DNA of 64,000 bases from Anaerolineae bacterium (GCA_023382655.1 JAHDWK010000023.1:1-64000), one strand, 5' to 3'; shown: positions 16,060-24,387, numbered from the stretch's first letter. Program-made: numbers and translations. Notes: generated from the sequence alone by a model not told the origin.

Positions 16060-18165
16060 ATGAACCTCACTACCCTTGCCACCTGTAACCTCAATCAATG
16101 GGCGCTGGATTTTGAAGGCAACTTGCAGCGCATTGCCCAATCCATCCAACTTGCCAAAGCCGCCGGGGCAAAGTACCGCCTGGGACCGGAACTGGAAATT
16201 TCCGGCTACGGCTGCGAAGACGCCTTCCTGGAAGGAGACACCCTCCGCCATTCCTGGGAAGTGCTGGCCGAAATCCTGTCCGGCGACCTGACCGACAGCA
16301 TTTTGTGTGATTTGGGGATGCCGGTAATGCACCAGGGAGTGCGGTACAACGGCCGTGTCCTGGCCCTCAACCGCCGCATCCTCTTCATCCGCCCCAAAAT
16401 GATCCTGGCCGACGACGGCAACTACCGCGAGCCGCGCTGGTTTGCCGCCTGGCAGCACCTGCGCACGGTGGAAGACCACGCCCTGCCGCGCCTGATTCGG
16501 GCCATCACGGGGCAAGAAAGTGTGCCCTTTGGCGATGCGGCCATTGCCACCCGCGACACCGTGCTGGCCTCGGAAACATGCGAAGAACTGTTTGCCGCCG
16601 CCAGTCCGCACACCTATTTGGGGCTGGACGGCGTAGAAATCCTGGCAAACGGCTCCGGCTCTCACCATGAACTACGCAAACTGCACCGCCGCATTGACCT
16701 GATCAAAAACGCCACCGCCAAAGGGGGCGGCATCTATCTTTACGCCAACCAGCAGGGGTGTGACGGCGGGCGGCTTTACTTTGACGGCTGCGCCCTGATT
16801 GCCGTCAACGGGCAGGTGGTGGCGCAGGGGTCACAATTTTCGCCAAATGACGTGGAGGTGGTGACGGCCACCATTGACCTGGAAGATGTGCGTTCCTACC
16901 GGGGCAGCATTGGCAGCCGCCAGGTGCAGGCCAGCCAGGCTACGGCCGTGCCGCGCATTGTGGTAGATTTTGACCTCACCCATGCACCGGATCGCGCCCC
17001 GGCACGGCCGCCGGCACGGCCGATTGAAATTCACTATCACACGCCAGAGGAAGAAATTGCCTATGGTCCGGCCTGCTGGCTGTGGGATTATTGGCGGCGG
17101 TCGGGCATGGCCGGGTTTTTCATCCCGCTCTCCGGCGGGGCGGACAGCGCGGCCGTAGCCACCCAGGTGGGAATTATGTGCCAGATGGTGGTGGCCGAAG
17201 TGCAGGCAGGCAACGAACAGGTCTTGGCCGATGTGCGGCGGCTGGTGGGGGATGAGGGGTACACACCAGATAACGCGGCCGAACTGGCCGGCCGTCTGCT
17301 TTTCACCGCTTACATGGGCACCAAAAATAGCTCCAAAGCGACGCGCAAACGAGCAAAGGCGTTGGCCGGGCAGATTGGAGCGCGGCATTTGGACATGAAT
17401 ATGGACACGGCCGTAGCCGCCATCGTCAAACTTTTTACCGTCCTCACCAAAAAGACGCCCAAATTCAAGGTTCATGGCGGCTCGGATGCGGAGAACCTGG
17501 CGCTGCAAAACATTCAGGCGCGGCTGCGCATGGTGCTGGCCTATATGTTGGCGCAGTTACTTCCTTGGGTACACGGCCGTCGTGGTTCTCTCCTCGTTTT
17601 GGGTACAGGCAATGTAGACGAAGCCCTGCGCGGCTATCTGACCAAGTATGACTGCTCCAGCGCGGACATCAACCCCATTGGCGGCATCAGCAAGGTGGAT
17701 TTACGCCGCTTTTTGGGCTGGGCAGCGACGAACAAGGGGTACACCACTCTGCGGGAAGTGGTCAGCGCCGCGCCCACGGCCGAACTGGAACCGATCACTA
17801 AAAACTATGCCCAACTAGACGAAGTGGACATGGGCATGACCTATGAGGAGTTGAGCCGTTTTGGGCGATTGCGCAAAATTGACCGCTGCGGGCCGCTCAG
17901 CATGTTTGAAAAGTTGGCGGCGGAATGGAACCATCTACCGCCGCGCGAAGTGGCGGACAAGGTGAAACGCTTCTTCACCTACTACGCCATCAACCGCCAC
18001 AAAGCCACCGTGCTGACGCCCGCCTACCACGCCGAATCCTACTCGCCCGACGACAACCGCTTCGACCTGCGCCAGTTCCTCTACAATGCTCGCTGGACCT
18101 GGCAGTTCCGCCGCATTGACCAGTTGGTGGAGCAGATGGAACAGCCCCAGACAGAGGCGACTTGA
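16060..18165 (+). CDS. nadE: Glutamine-dependent NAD+ synthetase
   Basis: A 701-residue two-domain enzyme. The N-terminal nitrilase-like amidase domain (about 1-290) has the Glu/Lys/Cys-type framework: G-P-E-L-E-I near 45, R-P-K-M-I-L-A near 110, and C-E-E-L near 173. The C-terminal synthetase has the P-loop PLSGGADSA near 356-364. G-T-G-N-V-D-E-A near 520 and S-S-A-D-I-N-P-I-G-G-I-S-K near 538 follow, as in the NAD synthase family. It converts nicotinic acid adenine dinucleotide to NAD using glutamine nitrogen. Length and motifs are those of the bacterial/eukaryotic glutamine-using form. Confidence 0.93.
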   Translation: MNLTTLATCNLNQWALDFEGNLQRIAQSIQLAKAAGAKYRLGPELEISGYGCEDAFLEGDTLRHSWEVLAEILSGDLTDSILCDLGMPVMHQGVRYNGRVLALNRRILFIRPKMILADDGNYREPRWFAAWQHLRTVEDHALPRLIRAITGQESVPFGDAAIATRDTVLASETCEELFAAASPHTYLGLDGVEILANGSGSHHELRKLHRRIDLIKNATAKGGGIYLYANQQGCDGGRLYFDGCALIAVNGQVVAQGSQFSPNDVEVVTATIDLEDVRSYRGSIGSRQVQASQATAVPRIVVDFDLTHAPDRAPARPPARPIEIHYHTPEEEIAYGPACWLWDYWRRSGMAGFFIPLSGGADSAAVATQVGIMCQMVVAEVQAGNEQVLADVRRLVGDEGYTPDNAAELAGRLLFTAYMGTKNSSKATRKRAKALAGQIGARHLDMNMDTAVAAIVKLFTVLTKKTPKFKVHGGSDAENLALQNIQARLRMVLAYMLAQLLPWVHGRRGSLLVLGTGNVDEALRGYLTKYDCSSADINPIGGISKVDLRRFLGWAATNKGYTTLREVVSAAPTAELEPITKNYAQLDEVDMGMTYEELSRFGRLRKIDRCGPLSMFEKLAAEWNHLPPREVADKVKRFFTYYAINRHKATVLTPAYHAESYSPDDNRFDLRQFLYNARWTWQFRRIDQLVEQMEQPQTEAT

Positions 18166-18196
18166 TTGTGCTAGAATAGCCACCGAGGTGATAAAG

Positions 18197-18409
18197 ATGA
18201 GCAAGATTACTTTGACGGCCGTTATTCACAAGGAAGATGACTTATATGTGGCAGAATGTCCAGAGGTAGGTACTGCCAGCCAGGGGTATACGATTGAGGA
18301 AGCGGTTGAGAATCTAAAAGAAGCGACGGAACTTTATCTGGAAGAATTTCCTCTGGAAAATATTCCGCGTTCATTGTTGACTACTTTTGAGGTGCCGGTG
18401 TATGCCTAA
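18197..18409 (+). CDS. hicB: HicB-type antitoxin
   Basis: A 70-residue protein from ATG 18197, with an excellent GAGGTGAT ribosome-binding site. The partial RNase-H-like fold (L-T-A-V-I-H-K-E-D-D-L-Y-V-A-E-C-P-E, then G-T-A-S-Q-G-Y-T-I-E-E-A-V-E-N-L-K-E-A) is the HicB signature. It would neutralise the HicA RNase encoded by the next gene. The two genes overlap by 8 bp, and here the antitoxin comes first. No separate DNA-binding domain is present. Confidence 0.88.
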   Translation: MSKITLTAVIHKEDDLYVAECPEVGTASQGYTIEEAVENLKEATELYLEEFPLENIPRSLLTTFEVPVYA

Positions 18410-18629
18410 GCTACGCCGCGTATCTGGACAGGAGGCAATTCGCGCCCTGGAAAGATTGGGATTTGAACAAGTGCGCCAGCGCGGTAGTCATGTTGTAATG
18501 AAACGAGTAACTCCAGAAGGCACAACAGGCTGCGTTATTCCACTTCATCGGGAAGTGGCAGAAGGAACACTGCGTAGCGCCTTAAAACAGGCTCATGTAA
18601 CGCCAGAAGAGTTCATGGAACAACTATAA
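18402..18629 (+). CDS. hicA: HicA-type mRNA interferase toxin
   Basis: About 75 residues from ATG 18402 (MPKLRRVSG), overlapping the end of hicB. The double-stranded-RNA-binding-like fold with the catalytic His in R-G-S-H-V-V-M is intact. R-A-L-E-R-L-G-F-E and V-I-P-L-H-R-E-V-A-E-G-T-L are also typical. It is expected to cleave mRNA when free of HicB. A strong terminator follows. Confidence 0.88.
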   Translation: MPKLRRVSGQEAIRALERLGFEQVRQRGSHVVMKRVTPEGTTGCVIPLHREVAEGTLRSALKQAHVTPEEFMEQL

Positions 18630-18643
18630 AGCGCCGATTTTTG

Positions 18644-18685
18644 AAGGAAGGGGGATATTGGCTTTCGCCAATATCCCCCTTCCTT
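18644..18685. terminator. Bidirectional hairpin terminator
   Basis: A perfect 18-bp stem (18644-18661 with 18668-18685) and a CTTTCG loop lie between the convergent hicA and ileS genes. The stem has A-rich and T-rich outer ends, so it can serve both directions. Confidence 0.85.
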
Positions 18686-18686
18686 A

Positions 18687-21600
18687 TTATCCCGCTTTGC
18701 GTAGGGCCAGCCGCACTTCCTGATTACCAACAGTCACGGCCGTGTCATACAACGTACTCTCCAACCGACCCGCCACCAACGCCACCGCCAGTGTCTCCTG
18801 GGCGATCAGGTCGGCAAAGTGGGCGAAGGCAGCGGCCACCTCATCGGTGGCACCGTAAGCCAGTTCGATGCGGTCGGAGATTTCCAGCCCGGCCTTTTTG
18901 CGCATCTCGTTCACCTGGCGGATGATGTCGCGGGCGTACCCCTCTTGCAGCAGTTCCGGGGTGATGGCTGTATCTACCGCCACCGTCACACCTTTATCGC
19001 TGGCAACGGCCGTGCCGCCCCGCGATTCTGTTTGTACGATCACATCCTCCGCCGTCAATTCCACCAGTTGCCCGCCGGCCTCCACCTGGAGCGTTTTCCC
19101 GGATTGCAAGGTACGGGCCACATCGGCCGGATTCATCGCCTCCAACGCCTGGCGCACCTGTGGGAACAGCGGGCCAAACTTCGGCCCCAACGTGCGGTTA
19201 TTGGGCAGCACCTTGTAATTCACCAGTTCGCCCACCTCGGAAACCACCTCGATCTCCTTGACGTTGATCTCCTCCGCCAGCACATCGGCCAGTTCCAGCA
19301 GGTCGGCCTGCTCCTGGGCCGAGGCCACGTTCACCCGCGCCTTCGCCAGCGGCTGGCGCAGTTTCAGGTCTTCGGAAGCCCGCGCCGCCCGCCCCAGGCT
19401 GGCGGCGGTGATCGCCAGCCGCATTTTTGCCAGCAGCCGTTGGTCCAGGCTGGCGGCGTCCGCCTGCGGATAAAAGGTATGATGCACACTGCGGGGCGCA
19501 GCGGAATCAACCTCGGCAACCAGATTCTGGTACATCGCCTCGGTGACAAAGGGGACAAATGGCGCGCACAGTTTGATGAATTCCACCAGGACGTGATACA
19601 GCGTGGCATAGGCGGCGTTTTTGTCGGCGTCAGCTTCGCTCTTCCAGAAGCGGCGGCGCGACCGGCGCACATACCAGTTACTCAAATCATCCAGATACGC
19701 TTCCAATACCTGCGTCGCCTTTTCCGCATCATACACATCCAAAGCCGCCCGCGTCGCCAGCGCTGTCTCGTTTAACCGTTCTACAATCCAGCGATCCATT
19801 TGGGCGTTGGCGGAGATTGGAGATTGGAGATTGGAGATTGGAGATTGAGAATCTTTAATCTCTAATCTCTGATCTCTAGTCTCCGGCTGCCATTTATCCA
19901 AATTCGCATACGACACCAAAAATGAATACACATTCCACAGCGGGATCAAAAACCGGCGGCGGGTGTCGTCGCCGACGTGGAAACCGAAGCGCAGGTTTTG
20001 CTCTGGTTTGCAACTGGCATAAAGCCAGCGCATGGTGTCCGCACCCATCTTGTCGGCGGCTTCGTTAAATTCGATCATGTTGCCCCAGGATTTGTGCATG
20101 GCACGGCCGTCTTCCGCCAGCAGTGTACTGTAACCAAACAAATTCTTAAATGGGCCGACGCCATCGGCCATGAGCGTGCTTTGCGCCAGCAGGCTGTAAA
20201 ACCAGTTGCGGAACTGGCCGGGGAAACTCTCGCTGATCCAGTCGGCCGGATACCACTTCTGCCAATATTCCCGGTCTTCGTTGTAATGGAGGGTGCTGAT
20301 GCCGACGATGCCTGCATCCAGCCAGGGATTGCCCACATCCTTGATACGCTCCACCGCGCCGCCGCAGCCGGGGCAGGCGATTTTCACCGCGTCAATGTAC
20401 GGCCGGTGCGGGGTATGCCCTTCAAACTGTTCCCAACCTTCGACGGCGCGTTCTGCCAACTCATCTTTGCTGCCGACCACATGGAAATGGCCGCACTCGG
20501 TACATTCAAAGATGGGCAGCGCCAGGCCGTAATACCGCTTTTTGCTGATCATCCAGTCGTGCATATTGCGCAGCCAATCCATTTCCCGGTCATAGCCAAA
20601 GGCGGGATACCATTTGGCCTGGTCTACGGCGTCCATGATCTGGTAGCGAAAACTGGCCGCCTTCTCCTCTGGCGTCACTTCTTCGCGCGGTTTGTCATAC
20701 AGTTCACCCATGCTGATGAACCATTCATCCACCAGCCGGTAGACCAGTTCGCTGCCGCAACGCCAGCAGTGCGGGTAACGATGAGCATACCGCTGCTTCC
20801 GGTAATAGGCCCCCTTTTCGCGCAGGTTTTCAAAGATGGTTTCGGCCACGTCATGGGCCGATTGGCCGGTTAGCCAGTCAAAACCGCCGATATAGATGCC
20901 GTTCTCGTCTATGGGCGCGATGACCGGCAGATTGTTTTCTTTGCTCAGTTCAAAGTCTTCTGCGCCGCAGCCGGGGGCGATGTGGACGATGCCCGTCCCT
21001 TCGTCCGCGCCGACCTCCTTCCAGGCGATGACGCGGTGGGTGTAGCTGGCTTCGGCAAACGCTTGTTGGGTGGCGGGCAGTTCGTCGAAGGGGCCGGTGT
21101 ACGTCCAGCCGAGCATCTCCGCGCCCTTCAATTTGCCCACCACTTCGTAATGGCCGATGAGGGTGTTTTTCACGGCCGCTTCCGCCAGGTAATACGTCCA
21201 GCCATCTTCGTGCTGCACCTGCACGTAGTCCAGTTCCGGGCCAACGGCCGCGGCCACGTTGCTGGTCAGCGTCCAGGGGGTGGTCGTCCAGACGAGCAGG
21301 GCTTCCTGCTCGGAAACCTGACAGGTCTCCGAAGACCTGTCAGGTTTGGCGGTGAGCGGGAAGCGGACGAAGACGGAGTCGTGGGTTACTTCCTGGTAGC
21401 CTTCGGTGACGATCTCGTGCTGGCTGATGCCGGTGCCGCAGCGGGCGCACCAGGGCATTACATCCCGCCCTTTGTACATCCAACCCTTGTCGAAGCACTT
21501 CCGCAGGAAGGCCCAGATTTGATAATTGTTCTCGTCACTGAAGGTGAAGTAGGAACCGCCCAATTGGGGCATACCCAACTGCCCCACGATTTGCTCGACG

Positions 21601-22145
21601 GTGCCGGTGACGGGTCCGTGTGTCCCGGTGACGGTGATCACCTGCGTGGGGTCGTCTTCCAACAGGTCACGCAGGTGGCGCAGTTCGTCGGGGTCGTTCC
21701 AGTCCATCCAGTTGCCCAGGCGTTTGGTCTGTTCGGTCTGAATGGCGGCAAAGTGGAGCACCTGGCGTTTACATTCGGCCGTGAAACGATCCAGGCCGTA
21801 CTTTTCGATCTCCCGTTTGCTGTTGAAGCCCAGCCGTTTTTCCACGTTGACTTCCACCCAAAGCCCCTGGCAGTCGAAGCCGTTTTGCCAGCGCTGGTTT
21901 TTGCCGAGCATAGCCTGGTACCGCTGGTAAAGGTCTTTGTAGGTGCGCCCCCAGGCGTGGTGTGCACCCATAGGGTTGTTGGCGGTGATGGGGCCGTCTA
22001 TGAAGCTAAAGATGCCATATTCGGCTTCGGTTTGGGTGCGCAGGCGGCGCAGTTCGTTGAAGGCGTTGCTTTCCTGCCAGAATTGCAGGATTTCTTGCTC
22101 CAACTGGACAAAATCTACTTTATTAGACACATCTTTGAAAGGCAT
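18687..22145 (-). CDS. ileS: Isoleucyl-tRNA synthetase with non-standard signature motifs
   Basis: A 1152-residue class I synthetase. The ATP-site motif HIGH reads HAWG (63-66, in P-M-G-A-H-H-A-W-G-R) and KMSKS reads MHKSW (683-687, in AMHKSWGN). The editing (CP1) domain has L-L-V-W-T-T-T-P-W-T-L near 280. Two Cys pairs (C-A-R-C, C-T-E-C) look zinc-binding. It charges tRNA-Ile, and the length fits IleRS of the larger type. Two dispersed repeats lie within the reading frame: an AGACCTGACAGGT-type palindrome (residues about 267-278) and a GGAGATTG tandem repeat (about 754-778). Neither breaks the frame. No T-box is visible directly upstream. Confidence 0.92.
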   Translation of the reverse strand: MPFKDVSNKVDFVQLEQEILQFWQESNAFNELRRLRTQTEAEYGIFSFIDGPITANNPMGAHHAWGRTYKDLYQRYQAMLGKNQRWQNGFDCQGLWVEVNVEKRLGFNSKREIEKYGLDRFTAECKRQVLHFAAIQTEQTKRLGNWMDWNDPDELRHLRDLLEDDPTQVITVTGTHGPVTGTVEQIVGQLGMPQLGGSYFTFSDENNYQIWAFLRKCFDKGWMYKGRDVMPWCARCGTGISQHEIVTEGYQEVTHDSVFVRFPLTAKPDRSSETCQVSEQEALLVWTTTPWTLTSNVAAAVGPELDYVQVQHEDGWTYYLAEAAVKNTLIGHYEVVGKLKGAEMLGWTYTGPFDELPATQQAFAEASYTHRVIAWKEVGADEGTGIVHIAPGCGAEDFELSKENNLPVIAPIDENGIYIGGFDWLTGQSAHDVAETIFENLREKGAYYRKQRYAHRYPHCWRCGSELVYRLVDEWFISMGELYDKPREEVTPEEKAASFRYQIMDAVDQAKWYPAFGYDREMDWLRNMHDWMISKKRYYGLALPIFECTECGHFHVVGSKDELAERAVEGWEQFEGHTPHRPYIDAVKIACPGCGGAVERIKDVGNPWLDAGIVGISTLHYNEDREYWQKWYPADWISESFPGQFRNWFYSLLAQSTLMADGVGPFKNLFGYSTLLAEDGRAMHKSWGNMIEFNEAADKMGADTMRWLYASCKPEQNLRFGFHVGDDTRRRFLIPLWNVYSFLVSYANLDKWQPETRDQRLEIKDSQSPISNLQSPISANAQMDRWIVERLNETALATRAALDVYDAEKATQVLEAYLDDLSNWYVRRSRRRFWKSEADADKNAAYATLYHVLVEFIKLCAPFVPFVTEAMYQNLVAEVDSAAPRSVHHTFYPQADAASLDQRLLAKMRLAITAASLGRAARASEDLKLRQPLAKARVNVASAQEQADLLELADVLAEEINVKEIEVVSEVGELVNYKVLPNNRTLGPKFGPLFPQVRQALEAMNPADVARTLQSGKTLQVEAGGQLVELTAEDVIVQTESRGGTAVASDKGVTVAVDTAITPELLQEGYARDIIRQVNEMRKKAGLEISDRIELAYGATDEVAAAFAHFADLIAQETLAVALVAGRLESTLYDTAVTVGNQEVRLALRKAG
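19812..19884. repeat. GGAGATTG tandem repeat inside ileS
   Basis: About five copies of GGAGATTG are followed by a complementary run of AATCTCT/GATCTCT units, forming a hairpin within coding DNA. It encodes E-T-R-D-Q-R-L-E-I-K-D-S-Q-S-P-I-S-N-L-Q, which looks like a surface loop rather than synthetase core. Confidence 0.85.
21314..21347. repeat. AGACCTGACAGGT-type palindrome inside ileS
   Basis: AAACCTGACAGGTCT-CCGA-AGACCTGTCAGGTTT, the same element found between genes at 7302, 11110 and 14883. Here it is read in frame as part of K-P-D-R-S-S-E-T-C-Q-V-S, immediately before the conserved LLVWTTTPWTL segment. Confidence 0.85.
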
Positions 22146-22197
22146 GGTTTCGTTCTCCTGATTTTTTAACGCAGAGGCGCGGAGGCGCAGAGAATTA

Positions 22198-22229
22198 GTA
22201 ATTGGGTCATTGGGTCATTGGGTAATTCC
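22198..22229. repeat. GGGTCATTGGGTCATT tandem repeat
   Basis: Heptad/octad units of ATTGGGTCATTGGGTAATT lie in the gap between ileS and the small genes. Similar units form the hairpin at 40283. Two ACGGCCGT copies lie just beyond, at about 22236 and 22256. Confidence 0.7.
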
Positions 22230-22324
22230 GGTAACGGCCGTGTGTGATGGGTGTACGGCCGTGACCGGGCCGGTAATTCGCAATATGTTTGTTTGGAGAC
22301 ATGCTATTTTTGACATGATTACTC

Positions 22325-22618
22325 TCATAACGGAATGATTCTGCCTGATTGTCCGGTTGTTTTCTCAATGTTCGAAAGAATTTCACCCACAACTTTGTCA
22401 GCAAAAACCACATTAGCGATTCCTTCAAAGGAAATTTGGATGCCAAGATCTTCATATGAAAATGCTACCTCGACATCGTTTATTCGTATGCGGTGATCAC
22501 CCCAACCTTCAATCACAGAAAACTCAAAGCTGTCTGGACGTAGTGTTCGTCCAAAGTTACTTTTGGCAAGATTGAACCAATCATCGTCTATGGGTCGTAT
22601 CAAATATTCGAGTGCCAT
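22325..22618 (-). CDS. Hypothetical protein
   Basis: A 97-residue soluble protein with no recognised family. It is rich in beta-type pattern (E-F-S-V-I-E-G-W-G-D-H-R-I-R-I-N-D-V-E-V-A-F-S-Y-E). It lies 9 bp downstream of the aspartic-protease gene on the same strand and is probably co-transcribed with it. Composition is lower in GC than its surroundings and it lacks ACGGCCGT. Confidence 0.55.
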   Translation of the reverse strand: MALEYLIRPIDDDWFNLAKSNFGRTLRPDSFEFSVIEGWGDHRIRINDVEVAFSYEDLGIQISFEGIANVVFADKVVGEILSNIEKTTGQSGRIIPL

Positions 22619-22627
22619 AATCTAATC

Positions 22628-23011
22628 TCACCCACTTGCCCCTATCTCCATCACTGACAGATCAATCACTGCGCCGGTTTGCTGTAAAAAGTCAAAGCCC
22701 AATAAACCATCAATTGCAAACCCATAGTTCATTGCGCCCATGTCCACAGAAAAATCGGCTAAATACAAACCGCCTACTTCAATCATTTCAATGCGTTTTG
22801 CCACGACCGTTTCTGCGCCACCAATCCCACGTACCTGCTCCACAACATCATCAGAAGCAAAGAGTATGCCAAGTTGCAATAAATCATCCGTCCGAAAAAG
22901 GGTTGAAGCAGAGCCGGTGTCAATGACTACGTTGTTGAGCGTGATCGTTTTGCCATGATGGGTAAGTTTTGCGGAGACGTAGGGCAGCCCTTCCTTGACT
23001 TCAATTTTCAT
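22628..23011 (-). CDS. Retropepsin-like aspartic protease
   Basis: A 127-residue single-domain protein. VVIDTGSAST (28-37) carries the catalytic Asp-Thr-Gly, and the second hallmark I-D-G-L-L-G-F-D-F-L lies near 104-113, as in bacterial retropepsin-like proteins that act as dimers. The substrate is unknown. Start and stop overlap the upstream gene by 4 bp, indicating translational coupling. No signal peptide is visible. Confidence 0.8.
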   Translation of the reverse strand: MKIEVKEGLPYVSAKLTHHGKTITLNNVVIDTGSASTLFRTDDLLQLGILFASDDVVEQVRGIGGAETVVAKRIEMIEVGGLYLADFSVDMGAMNYGFAIDGLLGFDFLQQTGAVIDLSVMEIGASG

Positions 23012-23268
23012 CGCACACCTCGCAGCCCTAACCAGCGTTTGATGGTGATGTCCAGTTCTGCGCGGTCTGTATGAAATACAAACATTTCCCGATCCGGGTT
23101 TTCCCTGTGAACTTTGGCATAGGCTTGCCAGGCGGTCTGTCCATCAACAAAACGGTCTATCACACTGATTTTGTCAAGGATGCGTTTATCGCCTTCCGTG
23201 TGAGCTTCAATGGCTTCAATCAACAACCATGTATCTGGGTAAATCTCACGAATGTCTTGCCAATTCAT
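23008..23268 (-). CDS. Hypothetical protein paired with the aspartic protease
   Basis: An 86-residue acidic helical protein (MNWQDIREIYPDTWLL). Its TGA stop overlaps the ATG of the retropepsin-like gene, so the two form a tight pair. A GGAGGTGCAAC-type ribosome-binding site is visible before the ATG. No function can be given. It could be a regulator or a substrate of the protease (inference from coupling only). Confidence 0.6.
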   Translation of the reverse strand: MNWQDIREIYPDTWLLIEAIEAHTEGDKRILDKISVIDRFVDGQTAWQAYAKVHRENPDREMFVFHTDRAELDITIKRWLGLRGVR

Positions 23269-23293
23269 GTTGCACCTCCATTTACCAGACAGT

Positions 23294-23938
23294 TTAGTAC
23301 CAAATGGCGCGGGTTTCTACGGCCGTCAACCCATCTCCACGTCTCATCTTCACCACCCAACCATGTTCATCCAGCCATATCGTGCGTTCGTTCTCCAGCC
23401 AGCGAATGGTCAACGGCCGTTCACCCGTCACCACCACCTCTACCACCTGCAAAGCGAATGCCACTAACTGCTCACTGCTCACTGCCAACTGCTCACTGCT
23501 TACTGAATCCAACGTCACGGCCGTGCCGCCGCCAAAACCCGCTAACAAACCCAACCCCACGCTGGATGGAAACCAGAAGCCATAACCTGGTTCCAGTTCT
23601 ACATCTTCGGTGGAGGTTTGGCCGTTGACCGTGCGGGTATTCGTAACGGCCGTGTCCGCCAAAAGCAGGTTGCCTTCCACCATTAAATCGTCGCCCCAAA
23701 AGCGGTACGAGAGGCGTTCGGCACGGCCGTCGGCCCGCCGCACCAGATGGTACAGATACGAATGCCCCGATTCGGCCGCCCGTGCATCCAAATCCACCCG
23801 CAAAATCTCATACCCCTCCACCGCCTTTGTCAGCCGCCATGATTCAACTGCGCCGGTCGCACGGCCGTCCCGTTCATACAGCAACAGTCCAGAGGCGATG
23901 GGTTTTTCATATGCCTGTTCGTGAACAATAAATCGCAT
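23294..23938 (-). CDS. Hypothetical beta-barrel-like protein containing an in-frame repeat
   Basis: A 214-residue protein made of alternating beta strands (Y-L-Y-H-L-V-R-R-A-D-G-R-A-E-R-L-S-Y-R-F-W-G-D-D-L), without signal peptide or known domain. The segment D-S-V-S-S-E-Q-L-A-V-S-S-E-Q-L comes from an ACTGCTCACTGC tandem repeat (23464-23507) and is probably a later insertion. The gene contains five ACGGCCGT copies, the highest density in the window. Confidence 0.55.
   Translation of the reverse strand: MRFIVHEQAYEKPIASGLLLYERDGRATGAVESWRLTKAVEGYEILRVDLDARAAESGHSYLYHLVRRADGRAERLSYRFWGDDLMVEGNLLLADTAVTNTRTVNGQTSTEDVELEPGYGFWFPSSVGLGLLAGFGGGTAVTLDSVSSEQLAVSSEQLVAFALQVVEVVVTGERPLTIRWLENERTIWLDEHGWVVKMRRGDGLTAVETRAIWY
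23464..23507. repeat. ACTGCTCACTGC tandem repeat in coding DNA
   Basis: Four units of ACTGCTC/ACTGCCA type are read in frame by the gene 23294-23938. The same units form the hairpin at 25263-25344. Confidence 0.8.
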
Positions 23939-23943
23939 GGTTT

Positions 23944-23973
23944 ATCCGCAGATTACACAGATTACACAGATTA
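23944..23973. repeat. Left terminal inverted repeat of the GxxExxY unit
   Basis: A 30-bp sequence built of CAGATTACA units. It matches the reverse complement of 24358-24387 at 27 of 30 positions. The GxxExxY stop codon lies inside it. Confidence 0.85.
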
Positions 23974-24354
23974 GGTTTTCTGCGAATGAACAAACCGCTT
24001 GTATTCGAGGGATTTACCGCCAAAGTTCAAAACCAATCCGGTTGAATGACCTGTTGCCTTGAGATAATTGAGAATCTGCGCTTCCTCCATACTGCTTAAC
24101 CGTGAAAGTGCCTTTAACTCGACGACAATCTCCGCAAAACATATGAAATCCGCTCTATACCCTACTCCCAATTGCTGACCCTTATAAAAGACAGGCAAGG
24201 GTGCTTCTCTCTCGAAAGGAACTTGCTGAATGGCCATTTCAAGGGCTAGTGCTTCCTGGTAAACAGCTTCCAGAAATCCGCACCCAAGCTGTTTATGCAC
24301 CTCCATAGCTGCACCTATGATTTTGTATGTCCTTTCGTCTCTATAGCTGTTCAT
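23971..24354 (-). CDS. GxxExxY protein (PD-(D/E)XK nuclease superfamily)
   Basis: A 127-residue protein. The name-giving motif is G-F-L-E-A-V-Y (GxxExxY form). The strand Y-R-A-D-F-I-C-F, followed by IVVELKAL, supplies the Asp and ExK of a PD-(D/E)XK core, so nuclease activity is plausible but unproven in the family. The gene fits exactly between two 30-bp inverted repeats and begins three bases from one of them. The whole unit is inserted at the stop codon of the alaX-like gene. The unit looks mobile. Confidence 0.85.
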   Translation of the reverse strand: MNSYRDERTYKIIGAAMEVHKQLGCGFLEAVYQEALALEMAIQQVPFEREAPLPVFYKGQQLGVGYRADFICFAEIVVELKALSRLSSMEEAQILNYLKATGHSTGLVLNFGGKSLEYKRFVHSQKT

Positions 24355-24357
24355 TTC

Positions 24358-24387
24358 AAATCTGTGTAATCTGCGTAATCTGTGGAT
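24358..24387. repeat. Right terminal inverted repeat of the GxxExxY unit
   Basis: Its reverse complement pairs with 23944-23973 (27 of 30). It ends on the first base of the stop codon of the editing-protein gene. Confidence 0.85.

Noticed and set aside
19812..19884. Direct repeats that might suggest a CRISPR array
   Set aside because: Units are only 7-8 bp, contiguous without unique spacers, and lie inside ileS. There are no cas genes in the window.
20982..22169. Long plus-strand ORF (395 codons) opposite ileS
   Set aside because: It is a shadow of the ileS reading frame: low-complexity composition and no family signal, whereas ileS is certain.
22207..22455. 82-residue minus-strand ORF overlapping the hypothetical gene at 22325
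   Set aside because: It is in another frame of a better-supported gene. It lacks a ribosome-binding site and includes intergenic repeat DNA.
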